From Yoonia sp. F2084L (lineage in GTDB: Bacteria; Pseudomonadota; Alphaproteobacteria; Rhodobacterales; Rhodobacteraceae), in contig NZ_JALKAH010000002.1 in NCBI RefSeq assembly GCF_023015625.1, forward strand, positions 62,001 through 126,000: a stretch of 64,000 bases of DNA. The letters are read 5' to 3'. The notes beneath the pieces are model-generated. The model saw only the letters and a program-made list of their open reading frames with translations. It made no database searches and was not told the origin of the DNA. Below, one piece after another: positions 47,488 to 57,639 of the stretch. Position numbers and translations under genes: made by a program. Numbering within the stretch: the stretch's first letter is position 1; every line of letters begins with the position of its first letter.

Positions 47488-50444
47488 TACTTTGTTCCTT
47501 TGATGGTCAGCGCATCGTCAACGAGGGCTGTTTGTTCTGCTTTGTGTTTGCTGGCCAGACCTGTGGCAGGCGAGGCGGCGGCGGCACGTCCGGCATAGAC
47601 GGGGCGCGTGTGTTTGGCTTTGATCCGGGTCAGGACCCATTCGATGTTGGGCTCCATGAAGGACCAGGCACCCTGGTTCTTGGGCTCTTCTTGGCACCAG
47701 ACCATTTCAGCGTTCTTGAACCGTGTCAGTTCGTTGACGGCTGACTGTGCGGGGAACGGGTAGAACTGTTCGTAGCGCATGATGTAGACATCCTTGATGC
47801 CGCGCGCGTCGCGTTCTTCCAGCAGGTCATAGTAGACTTTGCCCGAACACATCACGACCCGTTTGATCTTGCTATCGGCCACCAGTTTGGTGTCTGAATT
47901 GCCCTGCTGTGCATCGTCCCACAGGACGCGGTGGAAGGAGGACCCGGTCGTGAATTCTTCGCGCTTGGACACGGCCATTTTATGCCGCAGCAGCGATTTG
48001 GGTGTCATCAGGATCAGCGGTTTGCGGAACGTGCGGTGCAGTTGCCGCCGCAGCAGGTGGAAGTAGTTCGCAGGCGTCGTACAATTTGCCACGATCCAGT
48101 TGTCACCACCGCACATCGTCAGGAACCGTTCCAGACGCGCGGATGAGTGTTCAGGCCCTTGCCCTTCATACCCATGCGGCAACAGGCAGACGAGGCCGGA
48201 CATGCGCAACCATTTGCTTTCGCCAGAACTGATAAACTGGTCGAACATGATCTGCGCACCATTGGCGAAATCGCCGAACTGTGCTTCCCAAAGTGTCAGC
48301 GCGTTTGGTTCGGCCAGCGAATAGCCGTATTCGAAACCAAGTACCGCGTATTCGGACAGCATCGAATCGATTACTTCGTACTGCGCCTGACCCTCGCGGA
48401 TGTGGTTCAGCGGATAGTACCGATCTTCGTTGTCCTGATTGATCAGACCCGAATGGCGGTGGCTGAATGTGCCGCGCGTACAGTCTTGGCCAGACAGGCG
48501 CACAGGATAGCCTTCGGTGAGTAGCGATCCGAAGGCCAATGCTTCGCCAGTGGCCCAGTCGATGTTTTCGCCGGTCTCGAACATCTTGGCTTTGTTTTCG
48601 ATCAGGCGCCCGATGGTTTTATGCAGCGGGAAGTTTTCGGGCGCTTTGGACAGCGCCTCGCCCACGGCATTGAAGGTGGCATCCTCGATCGCGGTCACGC
48701 CGCGTTGATAGTCCTCGTCCTTGCGGTCGAGGTGGGACCATTTGCCATCCAGCCAATCGGCCTTGTTGGGTTTGAAGTTCTTGCCCGCTTCGAATTCTTC
48801 ATTCAGGTGCGCCTGAAACGCGGCCTTCATGTCTTCGATTTCGCCTTCGGGGATCAAGCCATCGCTGACCAGCCGTTCGGTGTACAGCGTCAGCGTGGTC
48901 TTTTGCTTTTTGATCTTTTTGTACATCACCGGGTTGGTGAACATCGGCTCATCGCCTTCGTTATGTCCGAACCGGCGGTAGCAGATGATATCCAGCACCA
49001 CGTCCTTGTGGAACTTCTGGCGGAACTCGGTCGCAACACGGGCGGCGTGCACCACAGCCTCCGGGTCGTCGCCGTTGACGTGGAAGATCGGGGCCTCAAC
49101 CATCAGCGCGATGTCTGTGGGATAGGGGCTGGAGCGGCTGAAGTGCGGTGCGGTTGTGAAACCGATCTGGTTGTTCACGACGATATGCATGGTGCCGCCG
49201 GTCTTATGGCCCTTGAGGCCGGACAGGCCGAAACCTTCGGCCACAACGCCTTGGCCGGCAAAGGCCGCATCGCCATGCAGAAGGATGCCCATAACTCGGG
49301 TGCGGTCTTCGTCGTTTTTCTGGTCCTGCTTGGCGCGGACCTTGCCCAGCACAACCGGGTTCACCGCCTCCAAGTGGGATGGGTTTGCTGTCAGTGAAAG
49401 GTGCACCGTGTTGTCGTCGAAACTGCGGTCTGACGACGCGCCGAGGTGGTATTTCACGTCGCCCGACCCATCGACATCCTCGGGCTTGAACGACCCGCCT
49501 TGGAATTCGTTAAAGATCGCGCGGTAGGGTTTTTCCATCACATTCGCCAGCACCGACAAACGGCCACGGTGGGGCATACCGATGATGATTTCATCCAGAC
49601 CCAGCTGACCGCCGCGTTTGATGATTTGCTCCATTGCGGGGATCAGGCTTTCGCCGCCATCAAGGCCGAAACGCTTGGTGCCCATGTATTTGACGTGCAG
49701 GAATTTCTCGAAACCCTCAGCCTCGACCAAAGAGTTCAGGATCGCCTTGCGCCCTTCTTTGGTAAAGGCGATTTCCTTGCCGTAGCCTTCGATCCGCTCT
49801 TTCAGCCAACCCGCCTCTTCGGGGTTGGAGATGTGCATGTATTGCAGCGCGAATGTGCCGCAATAGGTGCGCTGCACGATGGCGATGATTTCGTTCATCG
49901 TCGCCACTTCAAGGCCAAGAACGTTGTCGATGAAAATCGGGCGGTCCATGTCTTCGGGCGCGAAACCGTAGGATTTCGGGTCCAGTTCCGGGTGCGGTGT
50001 GTTTTCACGCATCCCCAGCGGGTCGAGGTCGGCAATCAGGTGACCCCTGATGCGGTAGGCGCGGATGATCATCAGCGCGCGAATACTGTCGAGGACCGCG
50101 GCACGAACTTGGGATTCGTCCAGTTCGACGCCCTTCTCGGCGGCCTTTTCCTTGATCTTCTGGCCTGCGGCTTCGGGTTCGGCGGGCCACTGGCCGTCAA
50201 GGGCGGCGGTCAGATCATCCGCCGGGGCAGGGGGCCAATCAGCGCGCGCCCAAGAGGGGCCAGCGGCCTCTGCCTTGGCATCTGTTGGGGCATCGCCGAG
50301 CGACCGGAAGAACGCCTGCCAGCTTTCATCGACCGCGCCGGGGTTGTCGGCGTAGCGGGCATAGAGCTGTTCCACATATTCCGCGTTATGCCCTTGCAGG
50401 AAAGACGAGGCGTGGAAGACGTCGTTGGGGGAGTGATCGTTCAT
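47487..50444 (-). CDS. sucA: 2-oxoglutarate dehydrogenase E1
   Basis: Thiamine-diphosphate enzyme of 985 residues, typical of proteobacterial SucA, that decarboxylates 2-oxoglutarate. The N-terminal E2-binding region ([19 protein letters not shown]) is followed by [31 protein letters not shown] (TPP region) and the transketolase C-terminal part [14 protein letters not shown]. The start overlaps the stop of the DUF805 gene (ATGA). A diverged copy of its first codons lies upstream at 51024-51128. Confidence 0.97.
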   Translation of the reverse strand: MNDHSPNDVFHASSFLQGHNAEYVEQLYARYADNPGAVDESWQAFFRSLGDAPTDAKAEAAGPSWARADWPPAPADDLTAALDGQWPAEPEAAGQKIKEKAAEKGVELDESQVRAAVLDSIRALMIIRAYRIRGHLIADLDPLGMRENTPHPELDPKSYGFAPEDMDRPIFIDNVLGLEVATMNEIIAIVQRTYCGTFALQYMHISNPEEAGWLKERIEGYGKEIAFTKEGRKAILNSLVEAEGFEKFLHVKYMGTKRFGLDGGESLIPAMEQIIKRGGQLGLDEIIIGMPHRGRLSVLANVMEKPYRAIFNEFQGGSFKPEDVDGSGDVKYHLGASSDRSFDDNTVHLSLTANPSHLEAVNPVVLGKVRAKQDQKNDEDRTRVMGILLHGDAAFAGQGVVAEGFGLSGLKGHKTGGTMHIVVNNQIGFTTAPHFSRSSPYPTDIALMVEAPIFHVNGDDPEAVVHAARVATEFRQKFHKDVVLDIICYRRFGHNEGDEPMFTNPVMYKKIKKQKTTLTLYTERLVSDGLIPEGEIEDMKAAFQAHLNEEFEAGKNFKPNKADWLDGKWSHLDRKDEDYQRGVTAIEDATFNAVGEALSKAPENFPLHKTIGRLIENKAKMFETGENIDWATGEALAFGSLLTEGYPVRLSGQDCTRGTFSHRHSGLINQDNEDRYYPLNHIREGQAQYEVIDSMLSEYAVLGFEYGYSLAEPNALTLWEAQFGDFANGAQIMFDQFISSGESKWLRMSGLVCLLPHGYEGQGPEHSSARLERFLTMCGGDNWIVANCTTPANYFHLLRRQLHRTFRKPLILMTPKSLLRHKMAVSKREEFTTGSSFHRVLWDDAQQGNSDTKLVADSKIKRVVMCSGKVYYDLLEERDARGIKDVYIMRYEQFYPFPAQSAVNELTRFKNAEMVWCQEEPKNQGAWSFMEPNIEWVLTRIKAKHTRPVYAGRAAAASPATGLASKHKAEQTALVDDALTIKGTK

Positions 50445-51019
50445 GAGGGGACCTCGTGAGGGTTGGGGCCGAATTCAGTTGCACCGTCTTCTGAAGGGCG
50501 CATGAGCAAGATAACAAGTACGATGGGGCAGACGATCCACAAGATCCAAGAGATCAGTCCGAGGATGGTGGTTATCGACACCGCAAGACCAAACGAAACT
50601 TTTGACAAAGCGTAAAAGATTACGACGGTTAGGACGCTGGATAGAGGACCCAAAACGAGCATTGCTAATCCAAAATAGGCTTTTGCTCCCACGTCGTGTA
50701 ACCGGCGGGAAGTAGCTGCCGAGAGTAAGAGATAGAAGCATCCTGCAATCGTCAGCGAAATTGCGCTCCAGTCGATCCTATATAAGTACCAGGCGGTCTG
50801 ACGCTCTAGTGATTGGGTCGTTTCGCCAGTGAAGGCGCTGGTCTTTGTCACCAGCACATCAGAGGTGACAGATGAGAAGAAACTTGTATGGGGATATAGT
50901 AGAACCGCAGCCACCGCTCCAACGAATACAGCAAACCACCAAAACTCAGACCGCGAGGCGCGGCCTTTGAATTGGAAAGACTTGGCGAGACAAGTCTTGA
51001 TGGCTGTCGCAGGTCCCAT
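50441..51019 (-). CDS. DUF805 membrane protein inserted upstream of sucA
   Basis: Protein of 192 residues of the DUF805 family: the motif FQFKGRASRSEFWWF (about 16-30) and RRLHDVGAKAYFGL (about 105-118), and four hydrophobic helices. Unknown function, thought to be membrane-embedded. It lies between a remnant of the sucA 5' end and the real sucA, and its TGA overlaps the sucA ATG. It is therefore translationally coupled to sucA and probably entered the operon by an event that duplicated the sucA start. Confidence 0.85.
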   Translation of the reverse strand: MGPATAIKTCLAKSFQFKGRASRSEFWWFAVFVGAVAAVLLYPHTSFFSSVTSDVLVTKTSAFTGETTQSLERQTAWYLYRIDWSAISLTIAGCFYLLLSAATSRRLHDVGAKAYFGLAMLVLGPLSSVLTVVIFYALSKVSFGLAVSITTILGLISWILWIVCPIVLVILLMRPSEDGATEFGPNPHEVPS

Positions 51020-51023
51020 GTGA

Positions 51024-51128
51024 CTACGCCGCTTTTTTCACGGGATTGTATTGTTCGAGGTTTTCAACCTTATGCCCTTGCAGAAAAGAAGAGGCGTGGA
51101 AGACGTCGTTGGGGGAATGGTCGTTCAT
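51024..51128 (-). pseudogene. Diverged copy of the sucA 5' end (34-codon remnant)
   Basis: The frame begins [19 protein letters not shown], identical to the first 19 residues of SucA at 50444. It then departs (KVENLEQYNPVKKAA) and stops. About 60 bp around the start matches the true sucA start with only a few mismatches. It lies directly upstream of the DUF805 gene. It is best read as the old sucA start left behind, or a duplicate made, when DUF805 was inserted; it could also still be translated as a leader peptide. Confidence 0.85.
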
Positions 51129-51141
51129 GACCGCTATCCTT

Positions 51142-51825
51142 TTACCTTGGTAACACTGCAGTAGTGAGAAAGAGATCGTTTTCTAGGTCTATATCTAGAA
51201 GCTCATTGATACCTTGGGTATCGAAGATCGTGAGGGCTGCGTCGCGCAGTTTGATGCTATCTGTTCCTCGGAGGAAATCTGGACCTGTTATTGACGAGTA
51301 CTTCATCAGAGTGCTCCCAGTCGGACTATTGAAGAGGATCGCTCGCGAATTCGTCAATTCTTCCAACCACTCAGAATTTTCTGAAAGCAATCCACTTGCT
51401 ACACAATAGGTGTTGTCAAGACGGTCCAACCTCAGCGCAAGGAACTGCTCCGTTTCACCTGCAAGGGAAACGAAATAACCGACACGTCCGATTGGTGAGC
51501 TAAGGCGGCTTTTGATACCTTCTAGTCTATTGGCAAAGATCCCACGGTGAAGCTCGTCGCCAAGAGCTTGAGATAGTTCATTGGCGGAGTAGATCACAGC
51601 CAAGCTGTTAGCAGCGCTGTCAGAAACTTCGTCAGGAGAAACTCGAACCCAACCCAGGTCTTCAAGCTGTGCCTGATAATCCTCAACAGTTTCCATGACG
51701 GTCGTACAAATAACGGCCGTGTCTTCCATATAAGGGCTGAGAGTTTGGGCTTGCAGCAAGGACCCTTGGACCGCGAACGTAGTGATCGCGGTTATCGCTG
51801 AGAAGAGTTTTTGCATGCGTCGCAT
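51142..51825 (-). CDS. Secreted orphan protein inside the suc operon
   Basis: Protein of 227 residues from ATG 51825 (ATG 51816 and TTG 51837 are alternatives). A signal peptide (MRRMQKLFSAITAITTFAVQGSLLQAQ) leads a periplasmic, mostly hydrophilic domain with no recognised family. One pair of Cys (VICTT and NTYCVAS) may form a disulfide. It overlaps the sucD stop and lies just upstream of the sucA remnant. Composition is more AT-rich than sucD. Likely a passenger gene acquired with or before DUF805. Confidence 0.65.
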   Translation of the reverse strand: MRRMQKLFSAITAITTFAVQGSLLQAQTLSPYMEDTAVICTTVMETVEDYQAQLEDLGWVRVSPDEVSDSAANSLAVIYSANELSQALGDELHRGIFANRLEGIKSRLSSPIGRVGYFVSLAGETEQFLALRLDRLDNTYCVASGLLSENSEWLEELTNSRAILFNSPTGSTLMKYSSITGPDFLRGTDSIKLRDAALTIFDTQGINELLDIDLENDLFLTTAVLPR

Positions 51826-51829
51826 GGTG

Positions 51830-52711
51830 TCAGCCAATCGCTTCCAGCACAGCCTCGCCCAGTGTCGCGGGGCTGTCCGCCACCACGATCCCTGCGGACT
51901 TCATCGCTTCGATCTTGCTTTCCGCGTCGCCTTTGCCGCCTGCCACAATCGCGCCGGCGTGGCCCATGCGGCGGCCGGGAGGGGCGGTGCGTCCGGCGAT
52001 GAAACCGGCTGTTGGCTTCCAGCGCCCCTTTTTCTTTTGGGCGGTCAGGAATTCGGCGGCTTCTTCCTCGGCGGACCCGCCGATTTCGCCGATCATGATC
52101 ATGGAATGCGTTTCGTCGTCATCAAGGAACATATCCAGCACGTCGATATGCTCGGTTCCCTTAATGGGGTCGCCACCGATGCCGACGGCGGTGGACTGGC
52201 CCAAGCCGCTGTCAGAGGTCTGCTTGACCGCCTCATAGGTCAGCGTGCCGGAACGGGAGACAACGCCGACCGATCCGCGCTTGTGGATGTGGCCGGGCAT
52301 GATGCCGATTTTGCACGCATCAGGCGTGATGACACCAGGGCAGTTGGGGCCGATCAGACGCGAAGCGGAGCCTTCCAAGGCGCGCTTCACGCGCATCATG
52401 TCGAGGACAGGGATGCCTTCGGTGATGCAGATGATCAATTCCATTTCGGCGTCGATGGCCTCAAGGATACTGTCGGCAGCAAAGGGCGGCGGCACGTAGA
52501 TGACAGAGGCATTCGCTTCGGTCACCGCTTTCGCCTCATGCACCGAATTGAAGATCGGCAGGTCCAGATGCGTCTGACCACCTTTGCCGGGGGTTACGCC
52601 GCCGACCATCTTGGTGCCATAGGCGATGGCCTGTTCAGAGTGGAATGTCCCCTGCGAGCCGGTAAGGCCCTGGCAGATGACTTTGGTGTTTTCGTTTACG
52701 AGAATGGCCAT
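51830..52711 (-). CDS. sucD: Succinyl-CoA synthetase alpha subunit
   Basis: Subunit of 293 residues that carries the phosphohistidine of succinyl-CoA synthetase. CoA-binding [19 protein letters not shown] and [19 protein letters not shown] are at the N-terminus. [29 protein letters not shown] and the histidine motif [10 protein letters not shown] (near residue 247) follow. It forms a complex with SucC, encoded 55 bases upstream across a short palindromic repeat. Confidence 0.97.
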   Translation of the reverse strand: MAILVNENTKVICQGLTGSQGTFHSEQAIAYGTKMVGGVTPGKGGQTHLDLPIFNSVHEAKAVTEANASVIYVPPPFAADSILEAIDAEMELIICITEGIPVLDMMRVKRALEGSASRLIGPNCPGVITPDACKIGIMPGHIHKRGSVGVVSRSGTLTYEAVKQTSDSGLGQSTAVGIGGDPIKGTEHIDVLDMFLDDDETHSMIMIGEIGGSAEEEAAEFLTAQKKKGRWKPTAGFIAGRTAPPGRRMGHAGAIVAGGKGDAESKIEAMKSAGIVVADSPATLGEAVLEAIG

Positions 52712-52741
52712 GTTGGTGGCTCCTTAAAATCTTTTCATCGC

Positions 52742-52763
52742 GGTGGGTTGCACCCACCCTACG
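52742..52763. repeat. Short palindromic intergenic repeat (sucD-sucC spacer)
   Basis: GGTGGGT-TGC-ACCCACC followed by CTACG. The layout GGTGGGy-loop-rCCCACC-yTACG is shared with the element at 20724-20746 in the nrtA-nrtB spacer. It is likely a dispersed palindromic element of this genome, acting on mRNA stability or readthrough. Confidence 0.6.
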
Positions 52764-52766
52764 GGA

Positions 52767-53960
52767 TCAACCTTTGACGGCTTTAACGATCTTCTGCGCG
52801 CCGTCTTTCAGGTCGTCCGCTGCGATCACGTCGACGTCGGAGTTGTTGATGATCTCTTTGCCTTTTTCCACGTTCGTGCCTTCCAGTCGCACGACCAGCG
52901 GCACCTTGAGGCCGACTTCTTTCACTGCCGCAATCACGCCTTCGGCGATGACGTCGCAGCGCATGATGCCGCCGAAGATGTTCACCAGAATGCCTTTGAC
53001 GTTGGGGTCGGATGTGATGATCTTGAACGCCTCGGTCACTTTTTCCTTGGTCGCACCGCCGCCCACGTCGAGGAAGTTGGCAGGCTCGGCCCCGTAGAGC
53101 TTGATGATGTCCATCGTCGCCATGGCAAGGCCCGCGCCGTTGACCATGCAGCCGATTTCACCGTCGAGCGCGATATAGTTCAGGTCGAACTTGGACGCGG
53201 CGAGCTCTTTGGGATCTTCTTCCGTCTCATCCCGCAGGGCGGCGACATCGGCGTGGCGGTAGACCGCGTTGCCGTCGAAGGCGACCTTGGCGTCGAGCAC
53301 TTTGAGGTCACCGCCGTCTGTGACGATCAGCGGGTTGATTTCGAGCATCTCCATGTCTTTTTCAACAAAGGCGCGGTAGAGGTTGCCCATCAACGCGACG
53401 CATTGTTTGACTTGCTGCCCTTTCAGCCCCAAAGCAAAGGCGACGCGACGCCCGTGGAAAGGCTGGTACCCTGTCGCGGGATCAACGGTGAAGTTGAGAA
53501 TTTTCTCTGGCGTGTTCTCGGCCACTTCTTCGATGTCCATGCCGCCTTCGGTCGAGCAGACGAAACCAATGCGGCTGGTCTGGCGATCGACCAGCAGGGC
53601 AAGATACATTTCAGTCTCAATGCCGGAGCCGTCTTCGATGTAGATGCGGTTGACTTGCTTGCCAGCGGGGCCGGTCTGGTGTGTGACCAACGTACGGCCC
53701 AGCATCTTCTTGGCTTCCTGCGCGGCTTCCTCAACCGACTTTGCCAGACGCACACCGCCTGCTTCGCCTGCATCAGCTTCCTTGAACTTGCCTTTGCCCC
53801 GGCCACCTGCGTGGATCTGTGCTTTGACGACCCAAAGCGGTCCGTCCATTTCGCCAGCGGCGGTTTTGGCGTCCTCGGCGCGGGTCACAGGGCGTCCGTC
53901 CGAGACGGGCGCGCCATAGCTGCGCAACAAGGCTTTGGCCTGATATTCGTGAATGTTCAT
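52767..53960 (-). CDS. sucC: Succinyl-CoA synthetase beta subunit
   Basis: ATP-grasp subunit of 397 residues: [19 protein letters not shown] at the N-terminus, [19 protein letters not shown] (nucleotide site), LEINPLIV (metal site) and [16 protein letters not shown] in the C-terminal ligase domain. With SucD it converts succinyl-CoA to succinate with substrate-level phosphorylation. First gene of the suc operon. Paired TGTGATCACA boxes lie about 100-130 bases upstream. Confidence 0.97.
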   Translation of the reverse strand: MNIHEYQAKALLRSYGAPVSDGRPVTRAEDAKTAAGEMDGPLWVVKAQIHAGGRGKGKFKEADAGEAGGVRLAKSVEEAAQEAKKMLGRTLVTHQTGPAGKQVNRIYIEDGSGIETEMYLALLVDRQTSRIGFVCSTEGGMDIEEVAENTPEKILNFTVDPATGYQPFHGRRVAFALGLKGQQVKQCVALMGNLYRAFVEKDMEMLEINPLIVTDGGDLKVLDAKVAFDGNAVYRHADVAALRDETEEDPKELAASKFDLNYIALDGEIGCMVNGAGLAMATMDIIKLYGAEPANFLDVGGGATKEKVTEAFKIITSDPNVKGILVNIFGGIMRCDVIAEGVIAAVKEVGLKVPLVVRLEGTNVEKGKEIINNSDVDVIAADDLKDGAQKIVKAVKG

Positions 53961-54057
53961 AAGACAATTCCAATTTGGCTACGGTTGGTCGCAGCTAAAC
54001 ATAGAAAAATCAGGGGTTATAAGCGAAAAATGCGAAATCGCCAGAAATTCGCACATT

Positions 54058-54088
54058 TGTGATCACAGTAAAAATTTCTGTGATCACA
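54058..54088. promoter_or_regulatory. Paired TGTGATCACA operators upstream of sucC
   Basis: Two exact copies of TGTGATCACA at 54058-54067 and 54079-54088, centres 21 bp apart (two helical turns). They lie between sucC and the divergent glycosyltransferase gene. The same pair with the same spacing is found before sdhC, and a single longer palindrome precedes the GntR gene at 41975. Likely GntR-controlled operators of the suc operon. Confidence 0.8.
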
Positions 54089-54161
54089 AAAAGGCTCTGC
54101 CTTGAATTGCTTCAACTTTAATCAGTTTTGAAAGATTCGCGATGATGATAGCAAAGACATT

Positions 54162-55172
54162 ATGGTGAATGACACTGCAACATGGGCCGTCGTGGCAACG
54201 GTGGATGAACCGCCTGCATTGGTGCAGGCCTTTGTGGCGTGGTATTTGTCGTTGGGGGCCGCGCATGTCTTTGTTTATTGCGACAGGCCCAATGATCCTG
54301 TGCAAACCATGCTGGCAGAGTTGCCGCAGGTGACGTTTGTGGCCTGTGACGATGCACATTGGCTGAGGGTCGGCAAAAGCCGACCGCGTCGCCATGAGGT
54401 GCGGCAAGTGCGCAATGCGCAGGATGCCTATCTGCGCACGGATGCGGATTGGCTGCTGCATTGTGATGCGGATGAGTTTTTGTTTGCCGATACAGTTGTT
54501 GGTTCGCATTTGGCGGCTGTTTCGGACGATACCGATTGTCTTGTATTGTCGGTGGCAGAGCGGGTTCATCGGCCCAGTGATACGCTGGCCAGCATTTTTG
54601 AGGGTGCCTTTCGCCGGCCATTTCGCGATGCTGCCGATCGCGGGCGCGAGGTTTTTGGTCCTGATTTCGACCTGACCTATCGTGGGCTGACGGGGCATGC
54701 GCAGGGTAAGGCCTTTGTCCGCACAGATCGCCCCATGCAAATGTCTATTCATCGTCCGCGGTCGCGCGGTGCAGATCAGGACATTGCGCTGGAACGGGCG
54801 CAGGTTGATCGCTTGGAACTGCTTCACTTTGAAGGACTGACCCCGGCATATTGGGCCTTTAAGCTGACGCGCATGATCGAGGCTTTGCAGGAACGGGACG
54901 GGATGCCGCCGTCACAGCATAGGCGCAAACAGGCGGATGCGTTGATTGCAGCGCCGGATCAGGCGGCTGACCTTTACCGCCGTTTGAAGTGCCCGGATGC
55001 CGCTACCATTGATGTTCTTGAGCGGCTGCGGCTTTGGGCGACCCCCACATTTGATCCCGCATCTGCCGTTGTTCGTTACTTTCCCAATGCGGCATTTGAC
55101 CCAAGCCCCGCCGCGATTGACCTGTGGCTGCAAGAGAATAAACAGCGGGTTGTTTCATATTTGCATAAGTAG
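54162..55172 (+). CDS. Family 2-type glycosyltransferase (Glyco_tranf_2_4-like)
   Basis: Protein of 336 residues beginning WAVVATVDEPPALVQAFVAWYLSLGA, the form seen in Glyco_tranf_2_4 proteins of Rhodobacteraceae. The sugar-nucleotide/metal motif D102-A-D104 lies in LLHCDADEFLF. No membrane helix. The sugar donor and acceptor are unknown. The start is ATG 54162. It is divergent from sucC and shares its intergenic region, so the TGTGATCACA boxes could also affect it. Confidence 0.8.
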   Translation: MVNDTATWAVVATVDEPPALVQAFVAWYLSLGAAHVFVYCDRPNDPVQTMLAELPQVTFVACDDAHWLRVGKSRPRRHEVRQVRNAQDAYLRTDADWLLHCDADEFLFADTVVGSHLAAVSDDTDCLVLSVAERVHRPSDTLASIFEGAFRRPFRDAADRGREVFGPDFDLTYRGLTGHAQGKAFVRTDRPMQMSIHRPRSRGADQDIALERAQVDRLELLHFEGLTPAYWAFKLTRMIEALQERDGMPPSQHRRKQADALIAAPDQAADLYRRLKCPDAATIDVLERLRLWATPTFDPASAVVRYFPNAAFDPSPAAIDLWLQENKQRVVSYLHK

Positions 55173-55184
55173 CGGTGCCTGACG

Positions 55185-55210
55185 AAAAAGGGCCGCCCGA
55201 TGGGCGACCC
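55185..55210 (-). terminator. Intrinsic terminator after mdh
   Basis: On the minus strand a 9-bp stem with one mismatch (arms 55202-55210 and 55190-55198, loop of three) is followed by a run of five T (55189-55185). It sits about 30 bases after the mdh stop. Confidence 0.8.
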
Positions 55211-55236
55211 TCCAGATTACTCATTTCCACCAAGGC

Positions 55237-56284
<1,048 letters not shown>

Positions 56285-56359
56285 CACGTAAAGTGCGGTG
56301 GCCAAGTCTTTGGCAAACCGCTAACGAGACGTGAATGAAGGACAAATCGGGCCCTCTAC

Positions 56360-57115
56360 GTGATTGAATTTGGCTGGCAATTTTTTGCAGTTGGTATCCC
56401 TGCGATCATTTTCGGAGGGATATCAAAAGGTGGCTTTGGCTCCGGGGCCGCATTTGTGGCGGGCGCGATTCTTGCGCTTGTTGTGCCGCCGGGGGTCGCT
56501 TTGGGGATTGTGCTGCCGCTCTTTATGCTGGTGGATGCAGCGACCTTGCGCCCCTATTGGGGCAAATGGCATTGGCCCTCTGCGAAAGGGCTGATGTTGG
56601 GCGCTGTCCCCGGCTGTATCATTGCAGCCTTGCTTTATGCCGTCGTTGATGCGGATATGTTTCGCCTGTTGATAGGTGCGATCTGTCTGGCGTTTGTGGC
56701 ATTCCAGTTGGCGCGTGCAAGGGGGTGGCTGACCATCAAGGAAATGCCGTTCCGCGCGCCGGTGGCTTGGTTTGCGGGCATGGTCAGTGGTTTTACCAGC
56801 TTTGTCAGCCATGCGGGTGGTCCGCCCGCCGCAGTCTTTCTGCTGTCACAGGGCCTCAGCAAGACGGCATATCAGGCCACAACGGTGGTGACGTTCTGGG
56901 CGATCAACTGGATGAAGGCGGTCCCTTACGCGTTTCTAGGTATCTTTAGTTGGGATACGCTCATGGGCAGCCTGGTATTGGCACCTTTTGCCTTGCTTGG
57001 CGCGTGGATCGGCGTGAAAGCCCACCATCTGGTGCCTGAGCGGTTGTTCTTCGGGCTGACCTACGTGTTGTTGGTCTTGACGGGTGTCCGGCTTATCTGG
57101 GTCGCGTTGTCGTAA
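56360..57115 (+). CDS. TauE/SafE-family membrane exporter
   Basis: Membrane protein of 251 residues with about eight hydrophobic helices and the family pattern FGGISKGGFGSGAAFVAGAILALVVPPG near the N-terminus and FTSFVSHAGGPPAAVFLLSQ in the middle. TauE/SafE proteins export sulfite, sulfoacetate and similar organic anions; the substrate here is unknown. It starts at GTG 56360. It is divergent from mdh. Confidence 0.88.
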   Translation: MIEFGWQFFAVGIPAIIFGGISKGGFGSGAAFVAGAILALVVPPGVALGIVLPLFMLVDAATLRPYWGKWHWPSAKGLMLGAVPGCIIAALLYAVVDADMFRLLIGAICLAFVAFQLARARGWLTIKEMPFRAPVAWFAGMVSGFTSFVSHAGGPPAAVFLLSQGLSKTAYQATTVVTFWAINWMKAVPYAFLGIFSWDTLMGSLVLAPFALLGAWIGVKAHHLVPERLFFGLTYVLLVLTGVRLIWVALS

Positions 57116-57129
57116 GCCGGACCCTGATT

Positions 57130-57444
57130 TCAGCTTTGGCTGTCGAAGTTGGCCAAAGGTTCGTTCACATATTGATAGGCTTGGCCTGCTGCGACAAGGC
57201 AAGTGGGCCCGCCCGGACGCGTTACCGTGATGGTCCACGATCCTGTGTCCATCGAGGCAAAAACCTCAACCACCGCATTGTCACTGCCCAGCCCGATGGA
57301 TTGACGGCTTTCGCCATAGCGTTCGCCCAGTCGTTCGACCACGATTGCATGGTCTGCGCAATTGCCGCTCTGTGCGCTGACCGGTTGCGCGGCAAGCAAT
57401 GCGGCACCAATGCCAAATGACATCAGGAAAAGTGTACGTCTCAT
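57130..57444 (-). CDS. Small secreted protein of unknown function
   Basis: Protein of 104 residues from ATG 57444, preceded by AAGGGGA. A signal peptide (MRRTLFLMSFGIGAALLAAQPVSAQ) is followed by a short mature domain with two Cys (SGNCADH and GPTCLVA). No family name is certain; similar small proteins are widespread in roseobacters. The open frame upstream is not needed. Convergent with the TauE-family gene. Confidence 0.75.
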   Translation of the reverse strand: MRRTLFLMSFGIGAALLAAQPVSAQSGNCADHAIVVERLGERYGESRQSIGLGSDNAVVEVFASMDTGSWTITVTRPGGPTCLVAAGQAYQYVNEPLANFDSQS

Positions 57445-57558
57445 TTTGTTCCCCTTTTTACGAAAGGCCACCGCAGCATCGGCGCGATTTGCCAAGTGGA
57501 TCAAATTCTGCGTTCAACTTGCGCTAAATTGGTTAACACACCGTAACGATGCCTATTT

Positions 57559-57574
57559 TGCTGCATTGCGGCAT
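57559..57574. promoter_or_regulatory. 16-bp direct-repeat element upstream of the malyl-CoA thioesterase-like gene (copy 2)
   Basis: Identical to the element at 56269-56284 (TGCTGCAT plus TGCGGCAT). It lies 66 bases before the ATG at 57640. The shared distance and orientation relative to the plus-strand genes at 56360 and 57640 suggest a common regulator. Confidence 0.5.
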
Positions 57575-57639
57575 TTTCACCTTGAATGAATTGCGAAATT
57601 CTGGCGTTGTTCGCGCAACTTTATTGCGAGGAAGATTCG

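Noticed and set aside
48621..50459. Long open frames on the plus strand opposite sucA (48621-49397 and 49446-50459)
   Set aside because: They lie antisense to an unmistakable sucA, have no family features or ribosome-binding sites, and are typical shadow frames of GC-rich coding sequence.
52743..54062. 439-residue open frame on plus opposite sucC
   Set aside because: Entirely antisense to sucC and continues across its promoter and the operator boxes; His/Phe-rich shadow composition with no domain.
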